Positions 1 through 4,938 of a stretch of 7,061 nucleotides of DNA are shown piece by piece; the stretch's first letter is position 1; every line of letters begins with the position of its first letter. The notes below the pieces were generated by a model. The model had not been told where the DNA came from, did not search any database, and saw only the letters and a list, made by a program, of their open reading frames with translations. The stretch is from positions 1 through 7,061 of the forward strand of contig CAJTVD010000098.1 of NCBI GenBank assembly GCA_910579495.1, given 5' to 3'. Position numbers and translations under genes: made by a program. The stretch is from an uncultured Lachnospiraceae bacterium (lineage in GTDB: Bacteria; Bacillota; Clostridia; Lachnospirales; Lachnospiraceae).

Positions 1-1
1 T

Positions 2-406
2 GCGGCAAAAAAGGTAAAAGGAATTAAGCTGGATGCAAGGGGGTTCATGCTTTCAGATGCCGTTACGATAAAGGCTTATGATATGGGGATTATTCTGAAC
101 AACGGGCTGGATAATGCGATTGAAGCCTGCATGAAAATGAGGGAGAAACAGCCGTATGCAGAAGCCTATATCACGATCCGGTCTTTTCGGGCAAAGAATA
201 TGTATTTTATAGAAATTGAGAACAGCTTTGATGGTATGGCGCTGTTCGACAAGGAAAGCGGCCTTCCCATATCAACAAAAGAAGATAAGGAGGTGCATGG
301 AATAGGGCTAAAGAATATCAGAAAATGTGCAGTAAAATATGGCGGCGATATGGACTGTATTGTAAAAGGCAATAGATTCACATTGTCGGTCATGGTAAAA
401 AGTTAA
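2..406 (+). CDS. GHKL sensor histidine kinase, C-terminal ATPase domain (5' truncated by window)
   Basis: This is the last 134 residues of a histidine kinase, open to the left window edge. It contains the ATP-binding domain of the AgrC/ComD-like GHKL class. Visible residues 27-42 form the N box (DMGIILNNGLDNAIEA), the sequence IEIENSFDG at about 70-78 corresponds to the next ATP-lid box, and HGIGLKNIRK at 99-108 is the glycine-rich G2 box, followed by the typical KYGG. Kinases of this class are membrane sensors, usually of peptide signals, that phosphorylate a LytTR-type response regulator. The sensor and dimerisation parts lie outside the window, so the ligand cannot be inferred. The stop codon lies 24 nt before the next gene, which has its own ribosome binding site, so co-transcription with the downstream array is likely. 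The family call is firm; the role in controlling the array is inference. Confidence 0.93.
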   Translation, partial: AAKKVKGIKLDARGFMLSDAVTIKAYDMGIILNNGLDNAIEACMKMREKQPYAEAYITIRSFRAKNMYFIEIENSFDGMALFDKESGLPISTKEDKEVHGIGLKNIRKCAVKYGGDMDCIVKGNRFTLSVMVKS

Positions 407-430
407 TCATCAGGAAGGAGAAGAATTATT

Positions 431-1174
431 ATGAGTATTTTAGGAGTAAATGATATGCTGGCGGCATATCAGTATGCGAATAAGGCGCAGAAAAATAATG
501 CCACAGGGAAAACCAGTTTTGCGGACGCCGTAAAGCAGACGGCAGAAAATAGTTCCGCATCGCGGGAGGAACAGTATGTGGAGTACCTGAAACAGCGGTA
601 TGGCGCAAACGTGATGGTGAAAAATATCGGTAACGACCAAAGGAGTATTGACAATTTCGGCGCAAGCATAGCGGGGTATAATAATATTGTAATCGCCCCC
701 AATATTTTAGAGAAGATGGCAAACGACCCGGAGAAAGCAGCTCATTATGAAAAAATAATCCAGAAAGGGCTCAATGACCTTCCAAGATGTAAGGCAGAAA
801 TGTCAATGAATGGATTCGAGATGTCTTCTTATGCCGTGAGTATTGATGAAAAAGGTGTGGGGTATGTATATGTGACCGGGGATCTGAAACCGGAAGTGCG
901 GGCAAAGATTGAAGCAAAGGTGAGAGCAGAACAGGCGGCAAAACGGGCAAGACGGGTGCGGTATCAGGAGCTTGCCGAGGAAGCAGCGGCGGAGCGCAGA
1001 GAACGGACAGAGCTGCAATATCATAAACAGCTTATGGAAGATGCCCTGAAAAAAAGTGGTTTTGATACGGCTGTAAACTATCACTTCATCAGCCGGTCAC
1101 AGGTGTCGGCGGCGGCAATGGCTTATGAAAGTGCGATTGGTGCATACAGCAGTAATGTGTTGGGAAATATCTGA
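431..1174 (+). CDS. Array protein 1: hypothetical protein with NILEKMANDPEKAA motif and charged coiled C-terminal region
   Basis: This is a 247-residue protein with no signal peptide, membrane segment or catalytic motif that I can see. The start has a good ribosome binding site (AAGGAG at 415-420, about 10 nt upstream). It begins MSILGVND, a variant of the N-terminal signature shared along this array. The body contains FADAVKQ (about residues 30-36), a YLKQRYG segment (about 53-59) and VIAPNILEKMANDPEKAAHYE (about 96-116). An Arg/Glu/Ala-rich, probably coiled-coil stretch covers about 155-210, followed by a conserved tail ending SSNVLGNI. The nearest relative in the window is the next gene, with moderate similarity in the middle and near-identity over the last 64 residues. 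It resembles uncharacterised Lachnospiraceae proteins that carry DUF numbers (DUF6033 is one possibility, from memory and unverified). Function is unknown. Confidence 0.88.
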   Translation: MSILGVNDMLAAYQYANKAQKNNATGKTSFADAVKQTAENSSASREEQYVEYLKQRYGANVMVKNIGNDQRSIDNFGASIAGYNNIVIAPNILEKMANDPEKAAHYEKIIQKGLNDLPRCKAEMSMNGFEMSSYAVSIDEKGVGYVYVTGDLKPEVRAKIEAKVRAEQAAKRARRVRYQELAEEAAAERRERTELQYHKQLMEDALKKSGFDTAVNYHFISRSQVSAAAMAYESAIGAYSSNVLGNI

Positions 1175-1270
1175 TAACTGTACTAATGTAATAAAATTTG
1201 AAGTAAAACAGGATATGCCCGGACTTACCACAAGGGGGCATGGGCGGCTCTGAATGACAGAGGAGCTGTT
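980..1270 (+). repeat. Long direct repeat, copy 1 (gene 3' end plus element A)
   Basis: About 290 bp covering the last 64 codons of the first array gene, its stop codon and the following intergenic element. It reappears at 1888-2178 with a constant offset of 908 nt. Over the 192 coding bases I count 7 differences, giving 62 of 64 identical residues. The 35 bases from the stop codon onward differ at one position. Upstream of 980 the two genes are much less alike, so the boundary of high identity is sharp. This fits a tandem duplication followed by local gene conversion. Confidence 0.9.
1216..1269 (+). ncRNA. Structured element A, copy 1 (two-hairpin intergenic RNA candidate)
   Basis: Hairpin 1 pairs TGCCC (1216-1220) with GGGCA (1236-1240) around a 15-nt cap, GGACTTACCACAAGG, which can pair CTT with AAG. 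After a 3-nt linker, hairpin 2 pairs GCGGCTCT (1244-1251) with GGAGCTGT (1262-1269), using some G-U pairs, around the 10-nt loop GAATGACAGA. Three further copies occur at 2124, 2985 and 4388. Stem sequences change in a compensating way between copies while the lengths stay constant. It ends 33 nt before the next start codon, just upstream of the ribosome binding site, so it may act as a leader element of array protein 2. The ligand or partner is unknown, and I match it to no known family. Confidence 0.72.
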
Positions 1271-1279
1271 AATAAAATA

Positions 1280-1302
1280 TTGATAACAATGGAGGATATA
1301 GG
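1280..1302 (+). promoter_or_regulatory. Conserved translation-initiation leader of array protein 2
   Basis: The stretch TTGATAACAATGGAGGATAT directly precedes the start codon, with GGAGG at 1291-1295 spaced 7 nt from ATG. Almost the same leader (tgaTgACAATGGAGGATTTGAAAA) precedes the gene at 3075, and a variant precedes the remnant at 3820. Conservation extends beyond the ribosome binding site, which suggests that whole leader-plus-gene units were duplicated. Confidence 0.7.
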
Positions 1303-2082
1303 ATGTCGGTAGCAGGAATTAACGGAACAGCAAATTACCCTGTCTATACACCGGGTAAGGCAACAGGGAAAGTATCAAATAACAACTTTAGCCAACAGAT
1401 TAACCATGCAAAAGCAGGAAATGTACATACTTTTGCGGACACCGTAAAGCAGACTACGGGAAGCGATTCTGTGTCGCGGACGGAAGCATACAAAGATTAT
1501 CTGAAACAAAAATATGGAAATGTGCGGTATGAAAGCATCGGGAGAGACCAGAAAAGCCTTGATCGGGCAGGAAAGAGTATGAGTGGCAATGATGTTGTAA
1601 TAGCACCGAACATTCTGGAACAGATGGCAAATGACCCGGAAAAAGCAGCTTACTATGAGGGCAAGATTGATGATTTCTTTAATGCAACTCCAATGTTGAA
1701 GGCATCATTTGCGGCACGGGGGCTTGATTATCAGCCGTGTGGGGTAGTTGTACATGAGGATGGAAATGTTACCTATATCGGTGGTTGCGCAGATTCTCCA
1801 GAACGTGTGGCAGAAGTGAATGCCATCAATAAAGCAAAACGGGAGAAAGCGGCGGCACAAAGGAGGGAAAGTCTGGAACGCAGTCAGGAAGCAGCGGCGG
1901 AGCGCAGAGAACGGACAGAGTTGCAATATCATAAACAGCTTATGGAAGATGCTCTGAAAAAAAGTGGCCTCGATACGGCTGTAAACTATCACTTCATCAG
2001 CCGGTCACAGGTGTCGGCGGCAGCAATGGCTTATGAAAGTACGATTGGTGCATACAGCAGTAATGTGTTGGGAAATATCTGA
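1303..2082 (+). CDS. Array protein 2: paralog of array protein 1
   Basis: This is a 259-residue paralog of the preceding gene. The start is supported by GGAGG 7 nt upstream and by the family signature MSVAGING. Shared blocks with protein 1, in order, are FADTVKQ (about 46-52), a YLKQKYG segment (about 65-71), VIAPNILEQMANDPEKAAYYE (about 94-114), a charged helical stretch (about 170-220) and the C-terminal block from EAAAERRERTELQ to SSNVLGNI. The first 45 residues are rich in Asn, Gly, Thr and Lys and look unstructured. The middle is only moderately similar to protein 1, whereas the last 64 residues are almost identical, so the gene is a mosaic. There is no signal peptide or transmembrane segment. 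Function is unknown; the family appears confined to Firmicutes of this type as far as I recall. Confidence 0.88.
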   Translation: MSVAGINGTANYPVYTPGKATGKVSNNNFSQQINHAKAGNVHTFADTVKQTTGSDSVSRTEAYKDYLKQKYGNVRYESIGRDQKSLDRAGKSMSGNDVVIAPNILEQMANDPEKAAYYEGKIDDFFNATPMLKASFAARGLDYQPCGVVVHEDGNVTYIGGCADSPERVAEVNAINKAKREKAAAQRRESLERSQEAAAERRERTELQYHKQLMEDALKKSGLDTAVNYHFISRSQVSAAAMAYESTIGAYSSNVLGNI

Positions 2083-2178
2083 TAACTGTACTAATGTTAT
2101 AAAATTTGAAGTAAGGAAGATCATGCCCGGACTTACCGCAAGGGGGCATGGGCGGTTCCGAATGACAGAGGGGCTGCA
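1888..2178 (+). repeat. Long direct repeat, copy 2
   Basis: This is the second copy of the roughly 290-bp repeat at 980-1270, at a constant offset of 908 nt. It covers the last 64 codons of array protein 2, the stop codon, the stretch to GAAGTAA and element A. Similarity fades after about 2178, where the leaders of the two following genes differ. Confidence 0.9.
2124..2177 (+). ncRNA. Structured element A, copy 2
   Basis: Hairpin 1 pairs TGCCC (2124-2128) with GGGCA (2144-2148) around GGACTTACCGCAAGG. Hairpin 2 pairs GCGGTTCC (2152-2159) with GGGGCTGC (2170-2177) around GAATGACAGA. Compared with copy 1, hairpin 2 has changed on both strands (CTCT/GGAG to TTCC/GGGG) and still pairs, if G-U pairs are allowed. 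It ends 26 nt before the ATG at 2204. Confidence 0.72.
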
Positions 2179-2203
2179 GATAAGATTTTTGGAAGGAGGA
2201 AAG

Positions 2204-2752
2204 ATGTCAATGAATGTAAACGGCATAAACAATGGCGCTTATATGACCGTTCAAAAAGGGAGAGTCCCAAAATTAAGGAATGAATCATCCAATTTTCAGA
2301 ACAGCTTTAACGGAGTACATACTCTTGTAATGGGCGGCCTGTGTTCAAGGGGATTGGCCGATGGCGGCTGTGTCACAGTTTATAAGGCAGAGGGGTATAG
2401 TGCTGAAAATCCAATCATGCGGGTTGTCACCAGGGCGGCGGACGGGCAGGAGCATGAGCAGTTGATCTACCCTGCAAAGGTAGACCCGGCAAGTGCGACA
2501 AGAACGGAAATAGATGCGCTGGCGGCGTACTTGGTGGACGAGAAGAAACTGGACGGCATGGCTGCATTAAGGATAGGGGCAGGGGCGGAAAAGGGGACAG
2601 AAAGTTTTTCCACCGCTTTTGCTGAAAAGAAGAATTTCTATGCCATTGCGGAAGAAATGATGAAGATGCAGTATGAATGCCGCAATCTTGCGGGCTATGC
2701 ATCGTATCAGAAAATTCTAAGCGCGTTTGATGCGTTTATGGATAAAGGCTGA
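2204..2752 (+). CDS. Array protein 3: hypothetical protein with N-terminal VNGI signature
   Basis: This is a 182-residue protein of unknown function. The frame is open back to an ATG at 2033, but that would overlap the previous gene and translate through structured element A. The ATG at 2204 follows GGAGG (2195-2199) and gives MSMNVNGINN, matching the family signature. The ATG at 2210 (MNVNGINN, spacing 10) is an equally plausible start. The body has a compact region with TVYKAEGY (about 58-65), NPIMRVVTRAADGQEHEQ (about 69-86), a helical segment EIDALAAYLVDEKKLDG (about 102-118), and a C-terminal helical part EEMMKMQYECRNLAGYASYQKI (about 150-171). It is not similar to proteins 1 and 2 beyond the N-terminus. 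I recall this pattern as a recurring uncharacterised Lachnospiraceae family but cannot name it. Confidence 0.86.
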   Translation: MSMNVNGINNGAYMTVQKGRVPKLRNESSNFQNSFNGVHTLVMGGLCSRGLADGGCVTVYKAEGYSAENPIMRVVTRAADGQEHEQLIYPAKVDPASATRTEIDALAAYLVDEKKLDGMAALRIGAGAEKGTESFSTAFAEKKNFYAIAEEMMKMQYECRNLAGYASYQKILSAFDAFMDKG

Positions 2753-2787
2753 AACCGGGCAGCACATTGGTATACAGATATATTCTT

Positions 2788-2857
2788 TACATCTTATTCC
2801 GCACAGGCGCATAATGCTTTGCCTCTGCGGTCTGCCCGGAGGCGAGGGGCGGATGTA
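2788..2857 (+). ncRNA. Structured element B, copy 1
   Basis: An outer stem pairs TACATC (2788-2793) with GATGTA (2852-2857). Inside, CGCACAGGC (2800-2808) pairs with GCCTCTGCG (2821-2829) with one mismatch across a 12-nt loop GCATAATGCTTT. A second inner hairpin pairs TCTGCCC (2831-2837) with GGGCGGA (2847-2853); its last two bases overlap the outer stem, so the two compete there. A second copy lies at 4302-4370, and the outer stem is maintained there by a T-A to C-G change. Both copies follow a gene or pseudogene stop codon and precede an element A. The role is unknown; a 3' end or processing element is possible, since there is no U-tract for termination. Confidence 0.65.
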
Positions 2858-2984
2858 GGTGATAAGAGAAATGAAACTTTTTTGGAGACTGGCTCGTATT
2901 ATTAGCGGATGGTAGCGAAAGGGGGTGTTTGCCATGAAGTTTGGCAGGGGAGGCTAGGTGGTATGTCTGCATGATGGGATGAAC
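2858..2984 (+). other. Non-coding spacer between elements B and A, about 110 nt longer than in the second locus
   Basis: In the other locus elements B and A are separated by only 17 nt (4371-4387), but here by 127 nt. The extra sequence is bracketed by the short imperfect repeats ATGAAAC (2871-2877) and ATGAAC (2979-2984), and only one such site is left in the short version. I see no open reading frame of note, only a weak TGCCA/TGGCA hairpin near 2930-2946. Either this is an insertion, or the other locus lost it by recombination between the short repeats. Confidence 0.5.
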
Positions 2985-3038
2985 TGCTCGGACTTATCAT
3001 GAGGGAGCAGAGGCGGCTCTGAACGACTGAGTGGCTGC
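2985..3038 (+). ncRNA. Structured element A, copy 3
   Basis: Hairpin 1 pairs TGCTC (2985-2989) with GAGCA (3005-3009) around GGACTTATCATGAGG, a compensated C-G to T-A change relative to copies 1 and 2. Hairpin 2 pairs GCGGCTCT (3013-3020) with GTGGCTGC (3031-3038), with one mismatch, around GAACGACTGA. Spacing between the hairpins (3 nt) and the loop lengths (15 and 10 nt) equal those of the other copies. It ends 36 nt before the start of array protein 4. Confidence 0.75.
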
Positions 3039-3049
3039 CGTTAAAATAA

Positions 3050-3074
3050 TTGATGACAATGGAGGATTTGAAAA
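3050..3074 (+). promoter_or_regulatory. Conserved translation-initiation leader of array protein 4
   Basis: This stretch reads TTGATGACAATGGAGGATTT and then GAAAA before ATG, with GGAGG at 3061-3065 spaced 9 nt from the start. It is almost the same as the leader at 1280-1302, although the encoded proteins differ completely after the N-terminal signature. Confidence 0.7.
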
Positions 3075-3719
3075 ATGAGCGTAAATGGAATAGGACAAAA
3101 TTATTATCAGAACAATGTATCAGCGAATAAGTACAACAGGAGCAGGGCCGGACAGTTCTACCCGCAGAGACAGGTGGCAGAAGAATCCGCACCTGAAAGT
3201 ACAAGGCAGAATGCCAATGTGCAGGATATATACGATTCACTTAAATCAACGAATCCGTTAATGGGGCAGGATGAAAGCACCGTTTCAAATGACAGCGGCC
3301 TGACGGTATGGTATGGCGACAAGACATTGGAAGAATGGGCAGCAACGGACCCGAAATATACGGACAAAGTAACAGGTTTTTCATGGTATGTCAGGGATGG
3401 GAAACATCCTTATATGACAGGGGAGGATGCTGAGAAATTTAAGCAAATGTGTAAGGAGACGGGGGAGTCATGGCTGAAAAAGTTTGCGGAAATGACAGGA
3501 ACGATTCAGCACCTTGATGACAACACGACTGCCTATGTGGGAACAAACGGTACAGCGATCAAATCAAAGGACGGGAAGGAACTGTTTATAGACACGTCAT
3601 CCATGACTTATGACATGATCATGAATATGTTCAGGAATCTGCCTAAAAGCGGGAATTACTTTGACGGCTCATATTGGCAGAAAAATATCCAGAAAGCTAT
3701 GTTTTCTGTAGAACAGTGA
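3075..3719 (+). CDS. Array protein 4: hypothetical protein with MSVNGIG N-terminus
   Basis: This is a 214-residue protein of unknown function. The start is fixed by GGAGG nine bases upstream and by the signature MSVNGIGQNYY. Residues 1-50 are rich in Asn, Gln, Ser and Arg and look disordered. Then come a short helix VQDIYDSLKSTNPLM (49-63) and an aromatic-rich folded region from about 76 to 205, including TVWYGDKTLEEWAATDPKY, GFSWYVRDGKHPYMTGEDAEKF and TGESWLKKFAEM. There is no signal peptide, transmembrane segment or obvious active site. Beyond the first seven residues it is unrelated to the other array members. It is probably in the same transcription unit. Intracellular, secreted and structural roles all remain possible. 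Confidence 0.87.
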   Translation: MSVNGIGQNYYQNNVSANKYNRSRAGQFYPQRQVAEESAPESTRQNANVQDIYDSLKSTNPLMGQDESTVSNDSGLTVWYGDKTLEEWAATDPKYTDKVTGFSWYVRDGKHPYMTGEDAEKFKQMCKETGESWLKKFAEMTGTIQHLDDNTTAYVGTNGTAIKSKDGKELFIDTSSMTYDMIMNMFRNLPKSGNYFDGSYWQKNIQKAMFSVEQ

Positions 3720-3749
3720 TGCTTTACATATTCAGACTGGCACAGCGTA

Positions 3750-3778
3750 GCTGGGGGTGGAAACATATCACTCCCAGC
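3750..3778 (+). other. Strong intercistronic hairpin
   Basis: GCTGGGGGTG (3750-3759) pairs over 10 bp, with one G-U, with CACTCCCAGC (3769-3778) around a 9-nt loop GAAACATAT. No T-run follows (the next bases are CACAGTATT), so it does not look like an intrinsic terminator. It may protect the mRNA end or separate expression of protein 4 from the decayed units downstream. It differs from elements A and B. Confidence 0.65.
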
Positions 3779-3786
3779 CACAGTAT

Positions 3787-3819
3787 TGAATAAATGACAA
3801 TAGCGGAGGATTTGAAAAA
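3787..3819 (+). promoter_or_regulatory. Variant of the conserved array leader before the 3820 remnant
   Basis: This stretch contains TGAATAAATGACAATAGCGG followed by AGGATTTGAAAAA before ATG, with GGAGG at 3805-3809 spaced 10 nt from the start. It aligns with the leader at 3050-3074 apart from small insertions. The initiation signal is therefore intact although the gene after it is only a stub. Confidence 0.6.
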
Positions 3820-3930
3820 ATGAATGTAAATGGAATAGGGGCAGCAGGATACCCGGCAGGGCAGGCATCCTCGGCGTTCCGGCGGATCGGGAAATCAGGG
3901 AGAGAACGGAAAAGAATGGAGGATATTTAA
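3820..3930 (+). pseudogene. 36-codon N-terminal remnant of an array protein (MNVNGIG...)
   Basis: With an intact leader and ribosome binding site, this frame starts MNVNGIGAAGYPAGQ and so carries the array signature. It then runs through a short basic stretch (RRIGKSGRERKR) to a stop after 36 codons. The stop codon lies inside the ribosome binding region of the following decayed copy (GGAGG at 3918-3922). The simplest reading is that a deletion removed the body of one array gene and fused its N-terminus to the leader of the next. It could still be translated as a small peptide; nothing shows that it functions. Confidence 0.55.
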
Positions 3931-3932
3931 GA

Positions 3933-4297
3933 ACGAGTGTTAGTGGAATCGGAAACGGTGCGGCAAAGGAATATTCTGTCTTATATAATAATCAGGCGGC
4001 TGCATCCCGGCACAGGGCAGGAGAAGTAAAAGCACCTGCAAAAGCTGACAGTGTGGTGAAAACACGCAAAAGGGAGCAGGCCGTCCCGGTCTATGCGGAA
4101 CGGTTAAATAACACAAAATCCCCCTAATAAGCATTGGAAGAAAAGTAGCCAGTGCAGTGAAAGAAAAGGTGCCTGGATGGACGCATGGCAATCAGATTCC
4201 GTCTGATGTGCTGGATGAGATTTTTGCGGATGAGAACATTACATCAATGGTGTCCAGGAAATCCGGTATGGCGGAAGGGCTGGACATGAAGATATAA
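3933..4297 (+). pseudogene. Decayed array gene: start codon ACG, one frameshift
   Basis: After a family-like ribosome binding site (AATGGAGGATATTT), the frame reads ACG-AGT-GTT-AGT-GGA-ATC-GGA, that is (T)SVSGIGNG, where other members have ATG. So the start codon appears lost by a T-to-C change. The frame continues for about 64 codons (YSVLYNNQ, AGEVKAPAKAD, VPVYAERLNNTKSP) and stops at 4125-4127. Adding one C to the five-C run at 4120-4124 would continue it as KSPLISIGRKVASAVKEKV through PSDVLDEIFADENITSMVSRK to the stop at 4295-4297, giving a protein of about 121 residues. It is therefore a pseudogene by two independent lesions. A sequencing error could explain the indel but not the start codon. 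Function is unknown. Confidence 0.72.
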
Positions 4298-4301
4298 TCT
4301 T

Positions 4302-4370
4302 TACACCCTATTTCGCAGAGGCGCATAATGCTTTGCCTCTGCGGTCTGCCCGGAGGCGAGGGGGAGTGTA
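4302..4370 (+). ncRNA. Structured element B, copy 2
   Basis: The outer stem pairs TACAC (4302-4306) with GTGTA (4366-4370). Compared with TACAT/ATGTA in copy 1, one pair has changed from T-A to C-G with pairing kept. The inner hairpin pairs CGCAGAGGC (4314-4322) with GCCTCTGCG (4335-4343) perfectly over 9 bp around the same 12-nt loop. The following TGCCCGGAGGCGAGGGG is identical in both copies. It starts 4 nt after the stop of the decayed array gene. Confidence 0.68.
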
Positions 4371-4387
4371 TTTATAAGGCAATGAAC

Positions 4388-4423
4388 CGCTCGGACTTAT
4401 TGCGAGGGAGCGGGCGTGGCTCT
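4388..4423 (+). ncRNA. Structured element A, copy 4 (second hairpin degenerate)
   Basis: Hairpin 1 pairs CGCTC (4388-4392) with GAGCG (4408-4412) around GGACTTATTGCGAGG, the third compensating variant of this stem. The conserved box GTGGCTCTGATCGA follows (4416-4429), but the 3' strand of hairpin 2 is absent (AGATATAG in its place). This copy precedes the lipoprotein gene, which is not a member of the array family, so loss of hairpin 2 may reflect loss of its original target gene. Confidence 0.65.
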
Positions 4424-4458
4424 GATCGATTAAAGATATAGAGGAATGGAGAGGCATT

Positions 4459-4875
4459 ATGAAAAAATATTTAACCTTACTTTGTATGTTAATAATAGGT
4501 ACACTTAATATTGGCGGTTGCGGCAGAGCAGAGGCGGATTTTGAGACATCCGTATTTAAGATTTCTGATGATATAACCAAAGTTAATGTTGAACATTATG
4601 TCAGCGGAGAAATAGCGCAATGGGCGGTAGAAGGAGCTGGGGTTGATGATTTGAGGAATTGGTTTAATGGTTTGGAATATACCCTTTTTGAGTATGAAGA
4701 AGGTGAATCTCCCGGAGATAGCGACGGTGGTGAATTTTATAGTTTTACCTTTGCCGAAGAAGATGACTCAGGATTTTCTTATGTCATTAACGGACTACAA
4801 GATTGTTATCTTTTGATAGAAGAGCGTTGGTATTTGGTTAAGAATCCGTTAGAACTATCTATCAGCGATAAATAA
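4459..4875 (+). CDS. Small predicted lipoprotein, hypothetical
   Basis: This is a 138-residue protein. The N-terminus MKKYLTLLCMLIIGTLNIGGC is a lipoprotein signal peptide: two lysines, a hydrophobic core at about 5-18 and a lipobox IGGC, with Cys21 as the lipidation site. The mature protein would be anchored to the outer face of the membrane. It is acidic (EYEEGESPGDSDGGE, FAEEDDSGF) and contains YVINGLQDCYLLIEERWYLVKNP near the C-terminus, giving a small beta-rich look. A ribosome binding site (GGAGAGG) precedes the ATG. It lacks the array signature and its codons look AT-richer than its neighbours, which suggests a separate origin or insertion into the array. Function is unknown. Confidence 0.85.
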   Translation: MKKYLTLLCMLIIGTLNIGGCGRAEADFETSVFKISDDITKVNVEHYVSGEIAQWAVEGAGVDDLRNWFNGLEYTLFEYEEGESPGDSDGGEFYSFTFAEEDDSGFSYVINGLQDCYLLIEERWYLVKNPLELSISDK

Positions 4876-4938
4876 AATGTGGTTGTAAAATATTTGGACA
4901 TCCGCAGTGTTCCGGCAAAACAGAGAAAGGCGATTGAA

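Noticed and set aside
2033..2203. ATG at 2033 as the start of array protein 3
   Set aside because: It would overlap the end of array protein 2 and translate through element A. The ATG at 2204 has GGAGG and gives the family signature.
1216..4423. Integron-like attC sites or a CRISPR array as an explanation of the regularly spaced repeats
   Set aside because: The repeats lack the GTTRRRY and RYYYAAC core sites of attC, no integrase is present in the window, and the units are much too far apart and too varied for CRISPR repeats.
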